A stretch of 64,000 bases of DNA from positions 496,001 to 560,000 of the forward strand of contig CAZIVP010000001.1 in the NCBI GenBank assembly GCA_964542915.1. The letters run 5' to 3'. The translations under genes and the position numbers were made by a program. Positions within the stretch are counted from its first letter, which is position 1; every line of letters starts with the position of its first letter. The notes beneath the pieces are model-generated. The model was not told the DNA's origin. It worked only from the letters and a program-made list of their open reading frames with translations, and did not search any database. This document shows, piece by piece, positions 61,984 to 64,000 of the stretch. Source of the stretch: CAZIVP01 sp964542915. GTDB lineage: Bacteria; Calditrichota; Calditrichia; Calditrichales; Calditrichaceae.

Positions 61984-64000
61984 ACACCTGGCAACAATAC
62001 TCCTGGTTGGGATCGTTTTTATAAGCGGGACATTCGGCCAAACGAAGCGATTGCAACTGAATTGGGAGGCGAATCCTGAAAATGACGTATTTCTGTACCG
62101 TATCTATCGAAGCCAGTCGCCCGATCCCAATACTAAAATTGACAGTCTGATCCATCCGCAGACGAAGTTCATTGATGACGATGTGCATAAAGGCGTTCTC
62201 TATTATTACCGCCTTAGAGCCATTGATTATTCTCTGAATGTAAGCCCCTTTTCACAAACCGTCCAGGCTTCCATACCCGCTTTAATCGGATGGCCCGGCC
62301 AAATTACATTGGCGCCCGACACCACCATTCTGTTTGATTTAACCGGGATGGTGCAGGACGCCGATCACAGTTACACGGATCTCCAGTGGCAGATCGAAGG
62401 CCAACAAAAATTGAATGTGAATGTCATCGATAATAATCAAACCCTGCAAATACAGACGCCGTCCGATTGGGCGGGTACTGAAACGCTCACTATAAAGGTA
62501 TTTGATCCCGATAGCCTTTACGATCGCACCGTTCTGAAAGTGAACGCCGGGGCTTCCTCTGCGAACGCGCCCGTTTTTACTCAAATCTCTCGACAAAACA
62601 TACCCGAAGACGGTAATCGAACGATCAATCTGTTTGAATATGTAAACGATGAAGATTCCCCGCCCGACAGCTTAACATTCACTATGTCGGCCGGCGAACA
62701 CCTTGGCGCTAATTTGAATAAAGAACGTCTTACCGTTGAACCTGCCGAAAACTGGTACGGTAAAGAGTCAATCTCTGTATTTGTGGAAGATGAAAGCGGC
62801 CTGCAAGATAGTACTTCGTTTGAGGTAAATGTGTATGCCAAAAACGACGCCCCGAAAATATTCGATCTTCCAAACATCACGATGCAAAGCGATACAACGG
62901 TGGTTACGAACCTCGGAGGTTACGTGTCGGATGTGGATGACGCGCGTGAAGATTTAAGCTGGGAATTTTCCAACAACAATAAATTGGAACTGCAATTCGA
63001 TGATGCCTCGGATGCCCTTTCCATAACCAGTCCCCCCGATTGGCAGGGGTTTGAATATATTTGGGTGAACGTTATGGATGATTCCGCTGCCAGTGATCTC
63101 GATACGCTGGTGGTTCAGGTCCTCAATCAATCGTATCCGCCGGTTATCGGTGAACTACCGGAAATTACGTTTGCCGAAGACGATTCGACGACCTTGCCCC
63201 TGAACGGTTATGTTGAAGATGAAGACGACAATGTGGAACAATTGTACTGGCAATCGGTTGGGGGCGAACACGTTACCGTGTATATAAATCACGCCGCCAA
63301 CAGAGCCATGTTTAAAGCCGATAAAGATTGGTATGGCAGCGAGCAACTCATATTGAAAGTCAGCGATCCGTCGATGAATTCGGATAGTGCGACGATTACG
63401 ATAACGGTATCTGCGGTTAATGATCCGCCTGTATTACGGGTCCTTCCCAATATAAACCTGTCTCAAAATAAACAAAGAACGCTCGACTTGCAGGATTATA
63501 CAAGTGATGTTGACAATCCGGTTTCCGATCTGAGCTGGACATATTCCGGGAATGCGGCGGTCCAAATTCAGATCGATGATGAGGGGGTAGCTCAGTTTTC
63601 GGCCGACGACAATTGGAACGGCGTGGAGGAGATCCAATTTTATGTGAGCGATACGCAGGGAGGACGCGATACGGCGATGACATCGGTATACAGCCAAAAT
63701 GAAGCGCTGGCGCCGCAAATTTCCGGTCTGGACACGATCCAAATTACGGAAGACGGAGAACGTCTGATCGATCTCAATGAAAAAGTAGAGGACTCCGATC
63801 ATAACGCCGTTGAAATCAACTGGAAAGTGCGGGGCGACGAGTTTATTGAGGTTACCATAGATAATAACGCAAATACAATGCATCTGGCCCCTCAATCCAA
63901 TTGGTATGGTAAGGAAACCCTGTTTATCCGCGCCGCCGATCCCGACAATAACGTCGATTTCGATACTTTAGCCGTAACCGTTCTGAGCGTTAACGATCTC
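61973..64000 (+). CDS. Giant Ig-like repeat surface protein (5' part, runs off the window)
   Basis: An open frame from ATG 61973 to the right edge gives at least 676 residues without a stop. A signal peptide (1-23, ending TFGQ) is followed by an Fn3-like domain (LNWEANPENDVFLYRIYRS...YYYRLRAID) at about 24-105. Then come six tandem units of about 93-95 residues. Each unit has an EDG/EDD-type start, a DxD-type acidic turn after a Y/V strand, a W in the middle, DWxGxE, a V.D..... strand and a VNDxP-like end. These are cadherin/Ig-like, probably calcium-bound stalk domains. The missing end probably carries more repeats and perhaps a sorting domain. ATG overlaps the PorV-like stop by 11 bases, suggesting a cargo-porin pair. 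Confidence 0.85.
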   Translation, partial: MFLKHLATILLVGIVFISGTFGQTKRLQLNWEANPENDVFLYRIYRSQSPDPNTKIDSLIHPQTKFIDDDVHKGVLYYYRLRAIDYSLNVSPFSQTVQASIPALIGWPGQITLAPDTTILFDLTGMVQDADHSYTDLQWQIEGQQKLNVNVIDNNQTLQIQTPSDWAGTETLTIKVFDPDSLYDRTVLKVNAGASSANAPVFTQISRQNIPEDGNRTINLFEYVNDEDSPPDSLTFTMSAGEHLGANLNKERLTVEPAENWYGKESISVFVEDESGLQDSTSFEVNVYAKNDAPKIFDLPNITMQSDTTVVTNLGGYVSDVDDAREDLSWEFSNNNKLELQFDDASDALSITSPPDWQGFEYIWVNVMDDSAASDLDTLVVQVLNQSYPPVIGELPEITFAEDDSTTLPLNGYVEDEDDNVEQLYWQSVGGEHVTVYINHAANRAMFKADKDWYGSEQLILKVSDPSMNSDSATITITVSAVNDPPVLRVLPNINLSQNKQRTLDLQDYTSDVDNPVSDLSWTYSGNAAVQIQIDDEGVAQFSADDNWNGVEEIQFYVSDTQGGRDTAMTSVYSQNEALAPQISGLDTIQITEDGERLIDLNEKVEDSDHNAVEINWKVRGDEFIEVTIDNNANTMHLAPQSNWYGKETLFIRAADPDNNVDFDTLAVTVLSVNDL
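62261..64000 (+). repeat. Six tandem ~95-residue Ig-like coding repeats
   Basis: Six protein-level repeats begin at about 62261 and repeat every ~285 bases up to the edge. The DNA is diverged, so the units are old or under selection against recombination. Shared positions include the central Trp, the DWxGxE or NWxGxE block and the closing VNDPP-like linker. Confidence 0.75.

Noticed and set aside
1..64000. tRNA, rRNA genes, transposases, integrases or prophage genes.
   Set aside because: None was recognised on either strand; the locus shows no insertion-sequence ends or attachment-site pattern by eye.

Overview
The window is a 64 kb piece of a bacterial chromosome in which every gene I can support lies on the + strand. 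Three secreted proteins end in a Por-secretion (type IX, T9SS-type A) sorting domain with the YPNPFNPSTT-style start, and a PorV/PorQ-like outer-membrane protein is present. Together with mid-range base composition and SD-led genes, this points to the FCB superphylum, most likely Calditrichota or a close relative (KSB1, Marinimicrobia or Ignavibacteria type). That placement is inference from protein style, not from a marker search.

Layout. 1-1590: the end of a membrane protein and a secreted lamin-tail-domain cargo protein. 1829-5838: a translation block, rplM-rpsI (terminator) then rpsB-tsf-pyrH-frr (terminator). 6036-11311: the start of a large exopolysaccharide locus, with an initiating sugar-phosphate transferase, a STAS protein with a helical C-terminal domain, a Wza-type export protein and a Wzc-type chain-length regulator/tyrosine kinase, closed by a very strong hairpin. 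11447-21175: FemAB/CelD/GNAT acyl- or aminoacyl-transferase-like proteins, a DegT-type aminotransferase, a GT2, an ATP-grasp ligase, an acyl carrier protein, a LarA-family nickel-pincer enzyme and an O-antigen ligase/polymerase-like membrane protein. 21168-43780: GT4 and GT2 glycosyltransferases, a Wzx flippase, two NodB deacetylases, two heparinase II/III-like proteins (one exported), two sulfotransferases, an APH-like kinase, an epimerase, a methyltransferase and a GT39-like enzyme.

43809-57266: a stretch that looks like an isoprenoid/lipid module inside the polysaccharide locus. It holds a polyprenyl (probably geranylgeranyl) diphosphate synthase, a UbiA prenyltransferase, a secreted ConA-fold protein with a sorting domain, a DUF2809 membrane protein, a CrtC-like lipocalin-fold protein, a rifampicin-phosphotransferase-like PEP-synthase relative, a GT1 glycosyltransferase, a sulfotransferase, a methyltransferase, a second flippase and a geranylgeranyl-reductase-family flavoprotein. 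57336-64000: a VCBS/FG-GAP repeat cargo protein, a radical SAM protein, a PorV-like protein and the start of a long six-repeat Ig-like surface protein that runs off the window.

How it fits together. The locus encodes a Wzx/Wzy-type, probably sulfated and acyl-modified surface polysaccharide. Its helper set (FemAB, CelD-like, ACP, ATP-grasp, O-glycosylation-ligase-like, GT4) resembles the company kept by exosortase-A systems, but no exosortase is visible and the surface cargo carries T9SS-type signals instead. The parts most worth a second look are the isoprenoid module and the ATP-grasp/ACP/LarA trio.
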